Positions 38,585 to 47,085 of a stretch of DNA of 64,000 nucleotides are shown here, piece after piece. Location of the stretch: the NCBI GenBank assembly GCA_038255255.1, contig JBBSLL010000004.1, positions 1 through 64,000 on the forward strand. The letters are read 5' to 3'. How positions within the stretch are numbered: position 1 is the first letter of the stretch; each line of letters starts with the position of its first letter. This DNA comes from JBBQNY01 sp038255255 (GTDB lineage: Bacteria > Pseudomonadota > Gammaproteobacteria > Xanthomonadales > Ahniellaceae). The position numbers and the translations under genes are program-made. Under the pieces are notes generated by a model. That model had not been told where the DNA came from. It saw nothing but the letters and a program-made list of their open reading frames with translations, and made no database searches.

Positions 38585-39001
38585 ATGAAGAAGTTTTCGC
38601 TTGCCGCCCTGGTGTCGGGATCGCTGTTCGGCCTGGGGCTCGCAATGTCCGGCATGACCGACGCGCGGCGCGTGCTGGGCTTTCTCGATGTGTTCGGAGA
38701 CTTCGACCCGACCTTGCTGTTCGTGCTCGGCGGAGCGGTCGCGACGACCACGCTGATGTTCCGATGGGTGCTTCGTCGAGGCAGCCCGGTGCTCGCGCAC
38801 ACGTTCCAGCTTTCGAGCCTCGAGCACATCGACCGTCGGCTGCTGGGCGGCGCAGCACTGTTCGGCATCGGGTGGGGCATCGCCGGTTATTGCCCGGGGC
38901 CGGCGCTCGCGGGTCTCGGCGTGGCAGCTGTAGAAGCGTTGTGGTTCGTGCCCGCGATGCTCGCCGGCATGCTGTTGCATCGCTTCGTCAATCGCGCCTG
39001 A
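38585..39001 (+). CDS. YeeE/YedE-family membrane protein, second half-type
   Basis: A 138-residue membrane protein with about four helices. It shows FGLGLAMSGMTDARRVLGFL (about 15-34), LLGGAALFGIGWGIAGYCPG (about 87-106) and a conserved Cys in GYCPGPAL. Together with the preceding gene it makes the two-part form of what other bacteria encode as a single YedE polypeptide. Function by family and context: movement of a reduced sulfur compound across the inner membrane. Confidence 0.88.
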   Translation: MKKFSLAALVSGSLFGLGLAMSGMTDARRVLGFLDVFGDFDPTLLFVLGGAVATTTLMFRWVLRRGSPVLAHTFQLSSLEHIDRRLLGGAALFGIGWGIAGYCPGPALAGLGVAAVEALWFVPAMLAGMLLHRFVNRA

Positions 39002-39023
39002 GCGCGAAAAGGTATTCCGCGCC

Positions 39024-40076
39024 TCAGCCAGCCAGCGATGCCGTGTCGATGACGAAACGATATTTCACGTCTCCCTTCACCATGCGAGCGTAAGCGCCCT
39101 CGATCTGCTGCGCGTCGATCATTTCGATGTCCGAGACAAGGCCGTGCTCCGCGCAGAAGTCGAGCATTTCCTGCGTCTCGGGAAGCCCTCCGATCAACGA
39201 GCCCGCGATCACGCGCCGCTTGAAGATGAGGTTGCCGACATTGGGCGATGGATGCGCGTGCTCCGGCACGCCGAGCAGCACCAGCGTGCCGTCGCGCTTG
39301 AGCAGCCCGGTGAAGGCATCGAGTGAATGGCTTGCCGCGACCGTGTCGAGGATGAGGTCGAAGCTGTTCGCGTGCGCGCGCATCTGGATCTTGTCGGTCG
39401 ATATGACGACTTCGTTGGCGCCTAAATCGAGCGCGTCCTGCCGCTTGCCCGCCGATGTGGTGAAAGCCACCACATGCGCGCCCATGGCGTGCGCGATCTT
39501 CAGGCCCATGTGGCCAAGGCCGCCGATGCCGACGACGCCGACTTTCTTGCCCGGGCCTGCATTCCAGCGTCGCAACGGCGAATACGTGGTGAGGCCCGCG
39601 CACAGCAGCGGGGCGACGGCAGCAAGTTGTTCTGCGGGATGGCGGATCTTCAGGACGAACTTCTCGTCCACGACGATCGCTTGCGAATAACCGCCCAGCG
39701 TATGGCCTGGTGAATCTTTGGTGGGGCCGTTGTAGGTACCCACGAAGCCGTTCTCGCAATACTGCTCGAGGCCCTCCGCGCACGATCCGCAGCGCTGGCA
39801 GCTGCCCACCAGGCAGCCCACGCCTACCGTATCGCCAACCTCGAACCCCTTCACTCCCACGCCGACCGCAGTGACGTGCCCGACGATTTCATGCCCGGGA
39901 ACGCAGGGATACAAGGTGCCGGGCCATTCGGAACGCACGGTGTGCAGGTCCGAATGGCAGACGCCGCAGAAAGCGATATCGATCGCGATATCGTGCGCGC
40001 CGGGCGCGCGACGTTGGATGTCGATGGGCTCGAGTGGCTTGTCGGCGGCACTCGCGCCGTACGCTTTGATGGTCAT
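39024..40076 (-). CDS. Zinc-dependent NAD(P) alcohol/aldehyde dehydrogenase (YahK/CAD type)
   Basis: A 350-residue medium-chain dehydrogenase. Catalytic zinc ligands are Cys40 in CGVCHSDLH, the GHEIVG His near 61 and Cys about 157 in LLCAGLTTYSPL. The structural-zinc set is CQRCGSCAEGLEQYC (about 93-107). The cofactor motif is VGVVGIGGLGHMGLKIAHAMG (GxGGxG). Subgroup features (YNGPTKDSPGHTLGGYS) match the NADP-preferring YahK/cinnamyl-alcohol dehydrogenase-like branch, which reduces broad aldehydes. It is convergent with the sulfur genes. Confidence 0.93.
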   Translation of the reverse strand: MTIKAYGASAADKPLEPIDIQRRAPGAHDIAIDIAFCGVCHSDLHTVRSEWPGTLYPCVPGHEIVGHVTAVGVGVKGFEVGDTVGVGCLVGSCQRCGSCAEGLEQYCENGFVGTYNGPTKDSPGHTLGGYSQAIVVDEKFVLKIRHPAEQLAAVAPLLCAGLTTYSPLRRWNAGPGKKVGVVGIGGLGHMGLKIAHAMGAHVVAFTTSAGKRQDALDLGANEVVISTDKIQMRAHANSFDLILDTVAASHSLDAFTGLLKRDGTLVLLGVPEHAHPSPNVGNLIFKRRVIAGSLIGGLPETQEMLDFCAEHGLVSDIEMIDAQQIEGAYARMVKGDVKYRFVIDTASLAG

Positions 40077-40236
40077 TGAACGCACTCCGTGAGGGTCGGG
40101 ATATGGCTCCGGTTCCCCGTCGGGGTCAGCGGCCATGGCCGGCCCGATTGTAGACGTGATGCTCGATACGCAGGAAAAGTGGAATTGCTGCACGCGCAAT
40201 CGCGCGCTGTCGTGAAGCTCCCCTAGCGGTGCCTCG

Positions 40237-40746
40237 TCAGCCGTTGCACCAGCCGCAGCCGAGCACGAAGCGGTCCTTGCCGAGCACGGACATACCGATG
40301 TGCGCAGGGCAGTCGCCCTCGCGGGCGTTGCGCGACACATATCGAGCGATCGCGTAGCTCGCTGTCTTGCCGGGCACCAGTCCGAGATGCCTGACCATCG
40401 CGGCGGGATCGCCCTTGAACTCCGCGAACACGAGGCCCTGGAAATCCTCATACGGACTCTCCAGTGCAAGCGACACTTTGCGAGTCGTCGCTGCGCCGAG
40501 GCTCAGCGGGTCGCGAAGGTTGACGTCGATCTTCTCGTCATAACCGTCGGCGACGTTGGCACTGATCGTCATGCCGAAGCCGGCGATGGCCTCCGGTTTG
40601 CCTGCGAGCGAGCGCACGATTTCGAGGCTGTCGCCGCCGCACGTCAGCGCCTCGACCAGACGGGCGTTCACTGCCGCCTGCGTATCGGTCTGTGCAGTTG
40701 CGCCGGCAGCGCAGCAAAACAACAAAGCAGCAAACTGGATTCTCAA
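40237..40746 (-). CDS. Small exported protein, unknown
   Basis: About 169 residues if started at TTG 40746, which has GGAGG four bases upstream and yields a clean signal peptide (RIQFAALLFCCAAGATAQ). Longer starts would give a low-complexity shadow N-terminus. The mature part has Cys in LTCGGDS and a terminal GCGWCNG. No family is recognised. It follows the 59-residue glycine-rich gene after 25 bases on the same strand, so they may be cotranscribed. Confidence 0.6.
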   Translation of the reverse strand: MRIQFAALLFCCAAGATAQTDTQAAVNARLVEALTCGGDSLEIVRSLAGKPEAIAGFGMTISANVADGYDEKIDVNLRDPLSLGAATTRKVSLALESPYEDFQGLVFAEFKGDPAAMVRHLGLVPGKTASYAIARYVSRNAREGDCPAHIGMSVLGKDRFVLGCGWCNG

Positions 40747-40771
40747 GAAACCTCCGTCAGTGGCGCGAGGG

Positions 40772-40951
40772 CTACTCGCGGGACTTCTTGCGCACCACGA
40801 TCTCGAACACGGCGCCCAGCGCGGTGCCGAGCGCAAGCCCCATCGCGAGTTCATTGAACGCGGTACCGAGCGCGAGGCCGATGCCTGCGCCGACTGCGAT
40901 GCCGGCGCCATCGTGCGACTGGCGTTTTCCGGTTTCGATGCTGTCGCTCAT
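40772..40951 (-). CDS. Small glycine-zipper-like membrane protein
   Basis: A 59-residue protein (MSDSIETGKRQSHDGAGIAV...) with an AGGGGA element before the ATG. The central GIAVGAGIGLALGTAF and LALGTALGAVFEIVV segments have Gly/Ala every three to four residues, as in glycine-zipper membrane helices. The end is basic (RKKSRE). Function unknown. Confidence 0.6.
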   Translation of the reverse strand: MSDSIETGKRQSHDGAGIAVGAGIGLALGTAFNELAMGLALGTALGAVFEIVVRKKSRE

Positions 40952-41120
40952 ACGGGTCCCCTGGTGGCGGGTATTGCGCGCAGGCCACGGGCATTCGCCC
41001 GTAGTTCGGACCGCATCGAGCACGAAAGCCTCATGCCGTTGGGGTCGTGCACCAACAATAGCAAGCTTCATGTAACAGTATTCTTTCGAACGCGAAAATC
41101 GAAAGCGATGCACCTGTGTG

Positions 41121-42221
41121 TCAGTCCGCCGCGAACAGTTCCAGGAACTTGAGGGCGAGCGGATTTTTCTCGACCTCCGCGACGTGCAGCCGGTTCGGCC
41201 AATTCAATCCGTCGGTATTGCCGAGTGCGACCAGCGTCAGCCCCTTGCCGGGCACCTTGAGGAGTAGCCCGGCATAGGCATCGGGCCACCAGCCGCCGTG
41301 CCAGATGATCTTCTGGTCGCGCCACGTCTGGACCCACCATCCATAGGCGTAGGAGGCGGGTTCACCGTCCGCATCGTTCGGCGGCGTCCACATCTTTTCG
41401 CGCAGCGCGGGCGGCAGGATGCGGCCGTCGTCCAGTGCAATCGAATAGCGTGCAAGCTCGCGAGCGCTGGCGATGATGCCGCTGCTCGCATTCATTTCCG
41501 GATTGGGAAGTGCGGAAGCTTCGAGGTTGTCGTCCTGCTCCGGCGCGTGGCGGAACGGCGGCGCGAGCAGGCGCAGCGCGTCACCACCGTCCGGATCGCG
41601 CCAACCCGCCGCGGTGTTCTTGAGTCCCGCCTTGTCGATCACATAACGGCGCACCCAATAGACGAAAGTCTTGCCGGTCTTCTCCTCGATCCAGTTGGCG
41701 AGCCGACCGAACACGATCGGGTTGTAGAGGAAGTTGCTCCCCGGCTCGCCGAGCACGCGCATCTGCAGGACATTGCGAAGCCTGAGCTTCTTCGCGCAGT
41801 CGATCTCGGGCGGGACGTAGCCGTCATCGAGCTTCACGCCACCACCGAAGATGATCTTGCTCCTGGAGAGCCACTCGCACCGGTCCTTCCAGTCGCTGAG
41901 CGTGGTGAATTCGTCGTCGAGATCGATGATGCCGTCGGCATCCATCCCGAGCAGCGTCGCCGCGCTGAAGGTCTTCGTGATCGAAGCGACGAGGTAGCTC
42001 GTGTCCGCCGTCGTCTTCTCCTCGGCGTCATGGTCCTGCCAGCCAATCCCGTGCGCGGCAATGATTTTGCCGTCCTCGACGATCGCATAGGACATGCTGA
42101 GCACATCCTGCTTGGCGCGATGCTCGCGAGCGAAAGCATCGAACTGTTCGAGCTTCGAAGACTCGGCGGCGATGACGAGAGGAGCGAAGAGCAGGGCGGT
42201 GATCAGTAAAAGATTGCGCAT
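41121..42221 (-). CDS. Exported serine hydrolase, beta-lactamase class C/esterase family
   Basis: A 366-residue protein with a signal peptide (RNLLLITALLFAPLVIAAES, residues 2-21). The nucleophile motif is S80-I-T-K83 in VASITKTF, the Tyr motif is in NFLYNPIVFG and the third motif is in IWHGGWWPDA. The set fits the serine-hydrolase/penicillin-binding-protein-like superfamily; true AmpC function cannot be assumed. A MITE-like repeat lies upstream of its start. Confidence 0.88.
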   Translation of the reverse strand: MRNLLLITALLFAPLVIAAESSKLEQFDAFAREHRAKQDVLSMSYAIVEDGKIIAAHGIGWQDHDAEEKTTADTSYLVASITKTFSAATLLGMDADGIIDLDDEFTTLSDWKDRCEWLSRSKIIFGGGVKLDDGYVPPEIDCAKKLRLRNVLQMRVLGEPGSNFLYNPIVFGRLANWIEEKTGKTFVYWVRRYVIDKAGLKNTAAGWRDPDGGDALRLLAPPFRHAPEQDDNLEASALPNPEMNASSGIIASARELARYSIALDDGRILPPALREKMWTPPNDADGEPASYAYGWWVQTWRDQKIIWHGGWWPDAYAGLLLKVPGKGLTLVALGNTDGLNWPNRLHVAEVEKNPLALKFLELFAAD

Positions 42222-42303
42222 GAGTTAACCCTGTGATTGTGCGCAGACTGTGGGTCGCAGAACACCAGTCTTTGTAGCGGAAAAAAAAGACAGGGAAAAC
42301 CAG

Positions 42304-42430
42304 AAAAGGGGTCTTTAAAAGGGGTCAGATCCCTTTCTCGGTGACGCTGCACGAATGTCTGGTCGGACTCATAGCGGCTCCGTGATACGCGCTTGCAACC
42401 GTTCGCCCGCAGGGCCGCCCTTTCATGTCG
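42304..42430. repeat. MITE-like RAYT-family derivative, right end lost
   Basis: It begins with AAAAGGGGTCTTT and the REP hairpin AAAAGGGGTCAGATCCCTTT (42317-42336). The following TCGGTGACGC ... TGTCTGGTCGGACTCATAGCGG matches the corresponding part of the element at 52580-52731 (TCGGTGACGC ... TGTTTGGTCCGACTCGATTCGG). The stretch TTCGCCCGCAGGGCCGCC near 42402-42419 recalls the 3' end of the RAYT gene. No terminal inverted hairpin is seen on the right. Confidence 0.65.
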
Positions 42431-42452
42431 GCTGATCCATCTGACCGCTCGA

Positions 42453-43724
42453 TCAATCGGGCGAATCTGCAGCCGTTGGTTCCGAGGCCTCATTCGCCGA
42501 ATTCGATTTTCGGGACACGATCGAAACGGCGGTCATGTCTGCCGTCACGTTGCCTACCGTCGCGAAGACATCCGGGATGGTGTCGACCGCCATCAACAGG
42601 GCAAGCGGTGCAACGGGTAATCCGAGTGCCTGTGTAACCGGCAGGTTCGTCGCCATGAAGCTCACGGTTCCGGGGAGGCCAACAGACCCGAGGCTCACGA
42701 CCACTGCCAACGCCGCGGCCACTGCCATTTGCGCCCCCGTGAGGTCGATCCCGTACGCCCAGGCGATGAACGCCGCTGCAGTCAGGTAATGCACGGGGCT
42801 CGTGATCCGGAACAATGAGACGGCCATCGGCAACACGAGCGAAGCCACCTGCGGGGAGTAGTGCAGGCGGTTCTGTGCGATCTCGAGCATTGCGGGCAGA
42901 GTGGCGAGCGAAGATTGCGTACTGGCCGCGATCGCCTGCGCAGGTGCAATGGCCCTCACGAACCGTCCGAACTTTTCCGAACCCCAAACCAGTGCGACCG
43001 GAATCATGGCCACTGCGGTTGCGAGATACATCACGCACAACAGCAGTATGTAGATTCCGAGTGCGCCCAGCACGCTGAGGCCCGCGCGGGCCGTGACTTC
43101 AAGCACCAGCGCAAATACGCCAATGGGCGCGACCCAGAGCACCCAGTTGACGATCACGATCATTGCATCCGCGATTGCCTGGAGAAACTCCACGACGCGC
43201 GTGCGGCGATCGCGCTCGATCCGCGTCAATGCAAATCCGAAGAACAACGAGAAGACCACGAGGGGCAGCATGGCCGCTTGTGCCGCAGCCGCGACCGCAT
43301 TGCTCGGGATGAGGGCGACGAGTCGATCTCCCCACCCCGTCGGCGCAACCTGGGTCGCGTCCGATGCCTCGGCACTACTGAGAGCCGCCGTCAGCGCAGG
43401 ATCGGGCGGCAAGAGGGCGAGAAGAGCCGGAGCCACAATCGCGGCGAATGCCGCTGCCGCGACGAGCAACACGAAAAACACCCACATGGCGTGGCGTGCA
43501 GTACGCCCTGACGCCGCGGCGTCGCTCGCCGCCGTGATGCTGATGACAACCAGGGACAGCACGAGCGGCACCACCGTCATCTGCAGCGCGTTGAGCCAGA
43601 GACGTCCGATCGGGCTCACGCCATCGGCGACGGATATGGCCAATGCAGGATCCACCCAGGTCAACACGAGTCCAATGGCCGCTGCCCCGACCAACCCCAG
43701 CAGCACGCGCGAAGTGGCGCTCAT
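42453..43724 (-). CDS. SLC1-type (dicarboxylate/amino acid:cation) symporter
   Basis: A 423-residue membrane transporter of the DAACS/SLC1 family (DctA, GltP, SstT relatives). Family marks include LWLNALQMTVVPLVLSLVVI (about 43-62), the serine-rich hairpin STQSSLATLPAMLEIAQ (about 276-292) and VGLPGTVSFMATNLPV with MAVDTIPDVFATVGNVTAD near the C-terminus. These are the TM7/HP2/TM8 substrate and sodium regions. The substrate (C4-dicarboxylate, Asp, Glu, Ser/Thr) is not determined; the usual helix-8 Asp/Asn residues are present in DTIPDVFATVGN. Confidence 0.9.
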   Translation of the reverse strand: MSATSRVLLGLVGAAAIGLVLTWVDPALAISVADGVSPIGRLWLNALQMTVVPLVLSLVVISITAASDAAASGRTARHAMWVFFVLLVAAAAFAAIVAPALLALLPPDPALTAALSSAEASDATQVAPTGWGDRLVALIPSNAVAAAAQAAMLPLVVFSLFFGFALTRIERDRRTRVVEFLQAIADAMIVIVNWVLWVAPIGVFALVLEVTARAGLSVLGALGIYILLLCVMYLATAVAMIPVALVWGSEKFGRFVRAIAPAQAIAASTQSSLATLPAMLEIAQNRLHYSPQVASLVLPMAVSLFRITSPVHYLTAAAFIAWAYGIDLTGAQMAVAAALAVVVSLGSVGLPGTVSFMATNLPVTQALGLPVAPLALLMAVDTIPDVFATVGNVTADMTAVSIVSRKSNSANEASEPTAADSPD

Positions 43725-43764
43725 GGCATCAAAGGTTCCTGTAGACCCAGGCGTGAGTGTCTAA

Positions 43765-44758
43765 CATAGCTAACGGCGTAATAGCGCGCCGCGAATCAGC
43801 GGATAACGCGACGTGCGCTCGACCAGCGTGCGCGTCGCGAAGTGGACGGTGCCGAGTGACATGCAGCAGCGATGATCTCCAGCCACCTTCTTGCAGACAG
43901 TTCCGTGCCAACGATCCCTGCCCTGTAGGCACTACCACGACGAATGCAGAATCTCGACCTGGACGGATTCGAAATTAGTGGTCAGCGACATTTTCCGAAG
44001 TAGGGATCAGCGACTGAGTTTCCAGCGATAGATCCCGCATGGGATTGGGCGGTGCGTCGAGGCGCCGTGGAAGGCCGCGAGACATCACCCAACCAGATAT
44101 GCCTCCCTGCCGCCATTGCGTGTACGAGTCACTTTTAGCTTGTAGCTCTATCGCGTTTGCATGGCTAGATGCACGCAACATCCTCCCCTGTTCTTTTCGT
44201 GACGGGCGTAGTAGAACTAGGCGGGCATTGATTGCGAAGGGCAACGCCGTCGGTGCGAAATGGAAAGCGTCTTGTTTCCTGTGGGGTGCGCAGCGGAGCG
44301 GCGGACGGCATTGCGTTTCAAGGGGAGCCCATGAAGGACTCGACACAGCTGTCGCAATGCCCACCGCGCATCGTGTGGGATCCAGCTCGCCAACCTGGTG
44401 CTCCTGTGCCTGGTGCGGCTGTGCCCCGCAGGCGCCTCGTCGCATGGGCATTGTGCGCAAACGTCAGTGGCGCATTGAGCCAGTCGTCCGACGATTTGAG
44501 CGCACAAGAAGACGCCCGCAGCGAGCCGATGTGCAATCGGCAGAGGCGCAGACCGCGGGCCGGCATCGACGTTCGCTACCTGGAATTTTCCCGTGGCGAG
44601 GTTACAGACGAGAGCCGCTTTGAACGCAGAAGGAAAGTCTCGACTCCGTCATCAAGTGTAGCTTTGTCTCTGATGGCGCCGGCCGGCGCCAAGACTCACT
44701 GCACCGCCGTGAGCGCCCTGCGGTCAAAGCACGTGATAGGCGGCACACGGCAACTATC
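43765..44758. other. About 1 kb without a convincing gene
   Basis: Between the symporter and the exported-protein operon I see no open frame with natural composition; the overlapping frames are Arg/Ser-rich and lack ribosome sites. It contains GTGGTCAGCGACATTTTCC (43978-43996), a repeat shared with 54959-54977, followed by GGATCAGCGACTGAG. This is probably decayed accessory DNA plus regulatory sequence. Confidence 0.4.
43978..44018. repeat. GGTCAGCGACATTTTCC repeat
   Basis: GTGGTCAGCGACATTTTCC occurs here and identically at about 54959-54977. A partial second copy (GGATCAGCGAC) follows 12 bases later. The GGTCAG core and TTTT end link it loosely to the AAAAGGGGTCAGATCCC family. Confidence 0.5.
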
Positions 44759-44776
44759 AAAAAGGGGCAGATCCCA
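44759..44776. repeat. REP fragment directly upstream of a start codon
   Basis: AAAAAGGGGCAGATCCC ends at the ATG of the next gene (44776). It is a one-base variant of the AAAAGGGGTCAGATCCC repeat and provides the only purine-rich Shine-Dalgarno-like stretch (AAGGGG) for that gene. Confidence 0.5.
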
Positions 44777-45363
44777 TGCTTAGTCGCATTCAGACCAAGA
44801 TCGTCCACGTTGTCGCGACCTCTCTGTTTGCAGCCCTACTGTCGACCGGATGCTTCCTCCTCTACTACACGTGGATTGCGCTGTCCGGAGATCCCGGCGG
44901 GCCTTTGATCGATGGCATAACGTGGGCATTGGATAAGCAGCAAAGCGCGCTTGCGATATTGGGAACGGTCGCCACTGCGGTACCCGCCTTCGCGTTGGCT
45001 TTGGCGAATACGGCTAAAGGGGGAATTACTCGACGGGGCTGGGTGTATCTGACGTTGCTAATCCCCACGTTTCTTCTGGCCGCGTTCGCCAATTTCGTCC
45101 TGGAACCGGAATCCGTGAACCTGGGAACGGCGACGACTCCGGTCGTGGCCGATGGCACAGCGTTGCGCGTAGCGGGTTTTGCGCTCACCTACATCACCGC
45201 AATTTTTGGTTTGAATCGAATGGGAGGTAGGACCGACTCCGTCTCGGCTACTGCGTCGGCTCCACCTAAAGCCAAGCGCGCGCGACGGCGCGCGGTCGCC
45301 GCGCCGGCGTCTGCCGCATCTGGGCCAGCCCCAGTCTTGCAGGACGGCGGGGGTCAGCCGTGA
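44776..45363 (+). CDS. Four-helix membrane protein, unknown
   Basis: A 195-residue protein with hydrophobic segments at about 14-35, 56-75, 86-107 and 128-145 and a basic, Ala/Pro-rich C-terminal tail (KAKRARRRAVAAPASAASG). No family is recognised. The next gene starts at a GTG overlapping its stop, so the two form an operon. An SD-like AAGGGG comes from a REP fragment. Confidence 0.7.
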   Translation: MLSRIQTKIVHVVATSLFAALLSTGCFLLYYTWIALSGDPGGPLIDGITWALDKQQSALAILGTVATAVPAFALALANTAKGGITRRGWVYLTLLIPTFLLAAFANFVLEPESVNLGTATTPVVADGTALRVAGFALTYITAIFGLNRMGGRTDSVSATASAPPKAKRARRRAVAAPASAASGPAPVLQDGGGQP

Positions 45364-46424
45364 GTCGGCTTCAGCTCGCGTGTTGGGCACTACTGCTACA
45401 GGCAGGGTGGGCACATACGGTAGGCGCCCAAGGGCACTCGCTGCGCATCGAGTCGCCAAACAACGCCGACGCGCCGAAAGTGCTGGTAGGCGACACAGCC
45501 AAGGTGCCGACGCTAGACCGCGCCAGCGGCAAGTGGTCGGTTCCGATAGATCCCGCACCACCCAATTTCGTCACTTCTTACCTGATCAGCTCAGTGGACG
45601 GTTCAGTCGTAGCCCTGCAACTCAGCATTCCGGGGCGAATCTTGAGTTCTAACCAGCTTGTGTATTTGGTTCCGCCGTCAATCAAGGTCGTAGATGAGTT
45701 AGCGATCCGGAAGCTGTGGTCCGCCAACGAGATCGTTGCGAGCCCGAGCGATCCGCGCATTCAGTTTCGTTATTTGCAAGACCTAGTCCACATCAACGAC
45801 GTGATCATGCGGCGATATGCCGACAGCCCTAGATTGGACGCAATGACTTTGCGCTCGGCATTCATGCTTTTTCAAGTTGTTCGCAATCTTGCAGTACACA
45901 CTTGGTATGTCATCGATCCGCGTACTCAAACCGTTATTGACTATGCGCGCCAAACCTTGCTTCGAGGAGAGCAGCAGGGCAAGACATGCGATTGGTTAAG
46001 CCGCGCAATTTGCCGGAACAAAGGCGTCCCAAACCTGCTGGCGGCCGTGCAGTCACTCAACTCGGGGCGCTTTACGAGGATGTATGAGAACCTAATTCCG
46101 CCGCGAACCGCGCTGACCACCGAGTTTTGTGACGGCGAACTTAGCCGCGACCTTCGCGCATTCCTGACGTTCCTACACGACGCCAACGAGAGCGGGGGTA
46201 GCCAGTCAATCAACGAATCGCGCGTAGTGAACGATATCGCCGCGTGCGAGACAAGGCTTGCGCTCTGCAGGGCCGAGTCAACCCAAGCGGCAATCGATCA
46301 GCTGGGCTCCGTCAAGGAGCTGCTGGAGAAGTTCAAATCGCCGCAGACGCGACTTCGCTTGGTCGAAGTGGAGCGCACGCGCAAGGATCTCATGAGCGGC
46401 AAGCCGGCAGTGTGTCCTCCGTGA
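45360..46424 (+). CDS. Exported protein, unknown
   Basis: A 354-residue product starting at GTG 45360 with a signal peptide (SRLQLACWALLLQAGWAHTVGAQ). The mature part is mostly helical in its second half (about 150-350) and has Cys in CDWLSRAICRNKG, EFCDGEL and AACETRLALCRAES. The codon usage looks less GC-rich than the flanking housekeeping genes. No family recognised. It is translationally coupled to the preceding membrane gene and faces the four-gene DUF2235 operon, ending 14 bases from it. Confidence 0.72.
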   Translation: MSRLQLACWALLLQAGWAHTVGAQGHSLRIESPNNADAPKVLVGDTAKVPTLDRASGKWSVPIDPAPPNFVTSYLISSVDGSVVALQLSIPGRILSSNQLVYLVPPSIKVVDELAIRKLWSANEIVASPSDPRIQFRYLQDLVHINDVIMRRYADSPRLDAMTLRSAFMLFQVVRNLAVHTWYVIDPRTQTVIDYARQTLLRGEQQGKTCDWLSRAICRNKGVPNLLAAVQSLNSGRFTRMYENLIPPRTALTTEFCDGELSRDLRAFLTFLHDANESGGSQSINESRVVNDIAACETRLALCRAESTQAAIDQLGSVKELLEKFKSPQTRLRLVEVERTRKDLMSGKPAVCPP

Positions 46425-46437
46425 CGGGTTGATTTGC

Positions 46438-47085
46438 TCAAGCCGCGTTTGTCAGGGAAACTCGAAGATGCGAGACCTTCTGCCCCTCGGTTTCTAGCGG
46501 AAAGACGAGCACGCAGTAGATCAGGAAGAAAGCCAACGAGACAGCAAGGATCAGCAGTCCTACCACCGGAGACTTGACCTCCAGCCAAGTGCCGACCCGA
46601 AGTTCAGTCTGTGTCGCCGCCCGCGGATGCAGTGAACCCTTGCCGTATCCGAGCACGTGCAAGGACGCCATGACCACTCCCGCCACCACCACCAAGACGA
46701 CGACCACGAAGATCGATGCCCCGATCGTCGCCTGACGGTGAAAGGCGCTGACCCGGTAACTCATCTCGTCGGCTCGCGCAACGGCGCTGGCGGAGATGCG
46801 TATGGCTTCCGACATCAACTTGATACGTGTGGCGGCGTGGTTGCATTGCAAAGACCTCCTCTCGAGGTCGGCCTTTTCCGAGTCGGCTGTTCTTCCCGCT
46901 CGATCGCCTGGAAGCGTCGGGGCGCAGATGTCACGCAGTTGCAGCGTAGTTTCGCGCAGCACATCCGCGCGCGTCAGGTCCGCTTCGAGCGTCCCGAGAC
47001 GAACCAGCAGAAAGATTGCGAATCCGCCGAGCGGCAACACAAGGAATACCAGCAAAGCCACGACGCTACTGTTGGCTCTCAACAT
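46438..47085 (-). CDS. Three-helix membrane protein, unknown
   Basis: A 215-residue protein with an N-terminal membrane segment (about 8-30), a long Arg/Glu-rich helical stretch with four Cys (CAP, QCN plus others; about 35-110), a second segment (about 120-142) and a third (about 172-196). The layout recalls sensor- or chemoreceptor-type anchors, but no signalling domain is present. It is the last gene of the minus-strand DUF2235/SGNH operon; its start overlaps the previous gene by seven bases. Confidence 0.7.
   Translation of the reverse strand: MLRANSSVVALLVFLVLPLGGFAIFLLVRLGTLEADLTRADVLRETTLQLRDICAPTLPGDRAGRTADSEKADLERRSLQCNHAATRIKLMSEAIRISASAVARADEMSYRVSAFHRQATIGASIFVVVVLVVVAGVVMASLHVLGYGKGSLHPRAATQTELRVGTWLEVKSPVVGLLILAVSLAFFLIYCVLVFPLETEGQKVSHLRVSLTNAA

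Noticed and set aside
44039..44623. Possible gene of 194 codons before the exported-protein operon
   Set aside because: Low-complexity Arg/Ser/Cys composition, overlapping frames of similar length and no ribosome site.
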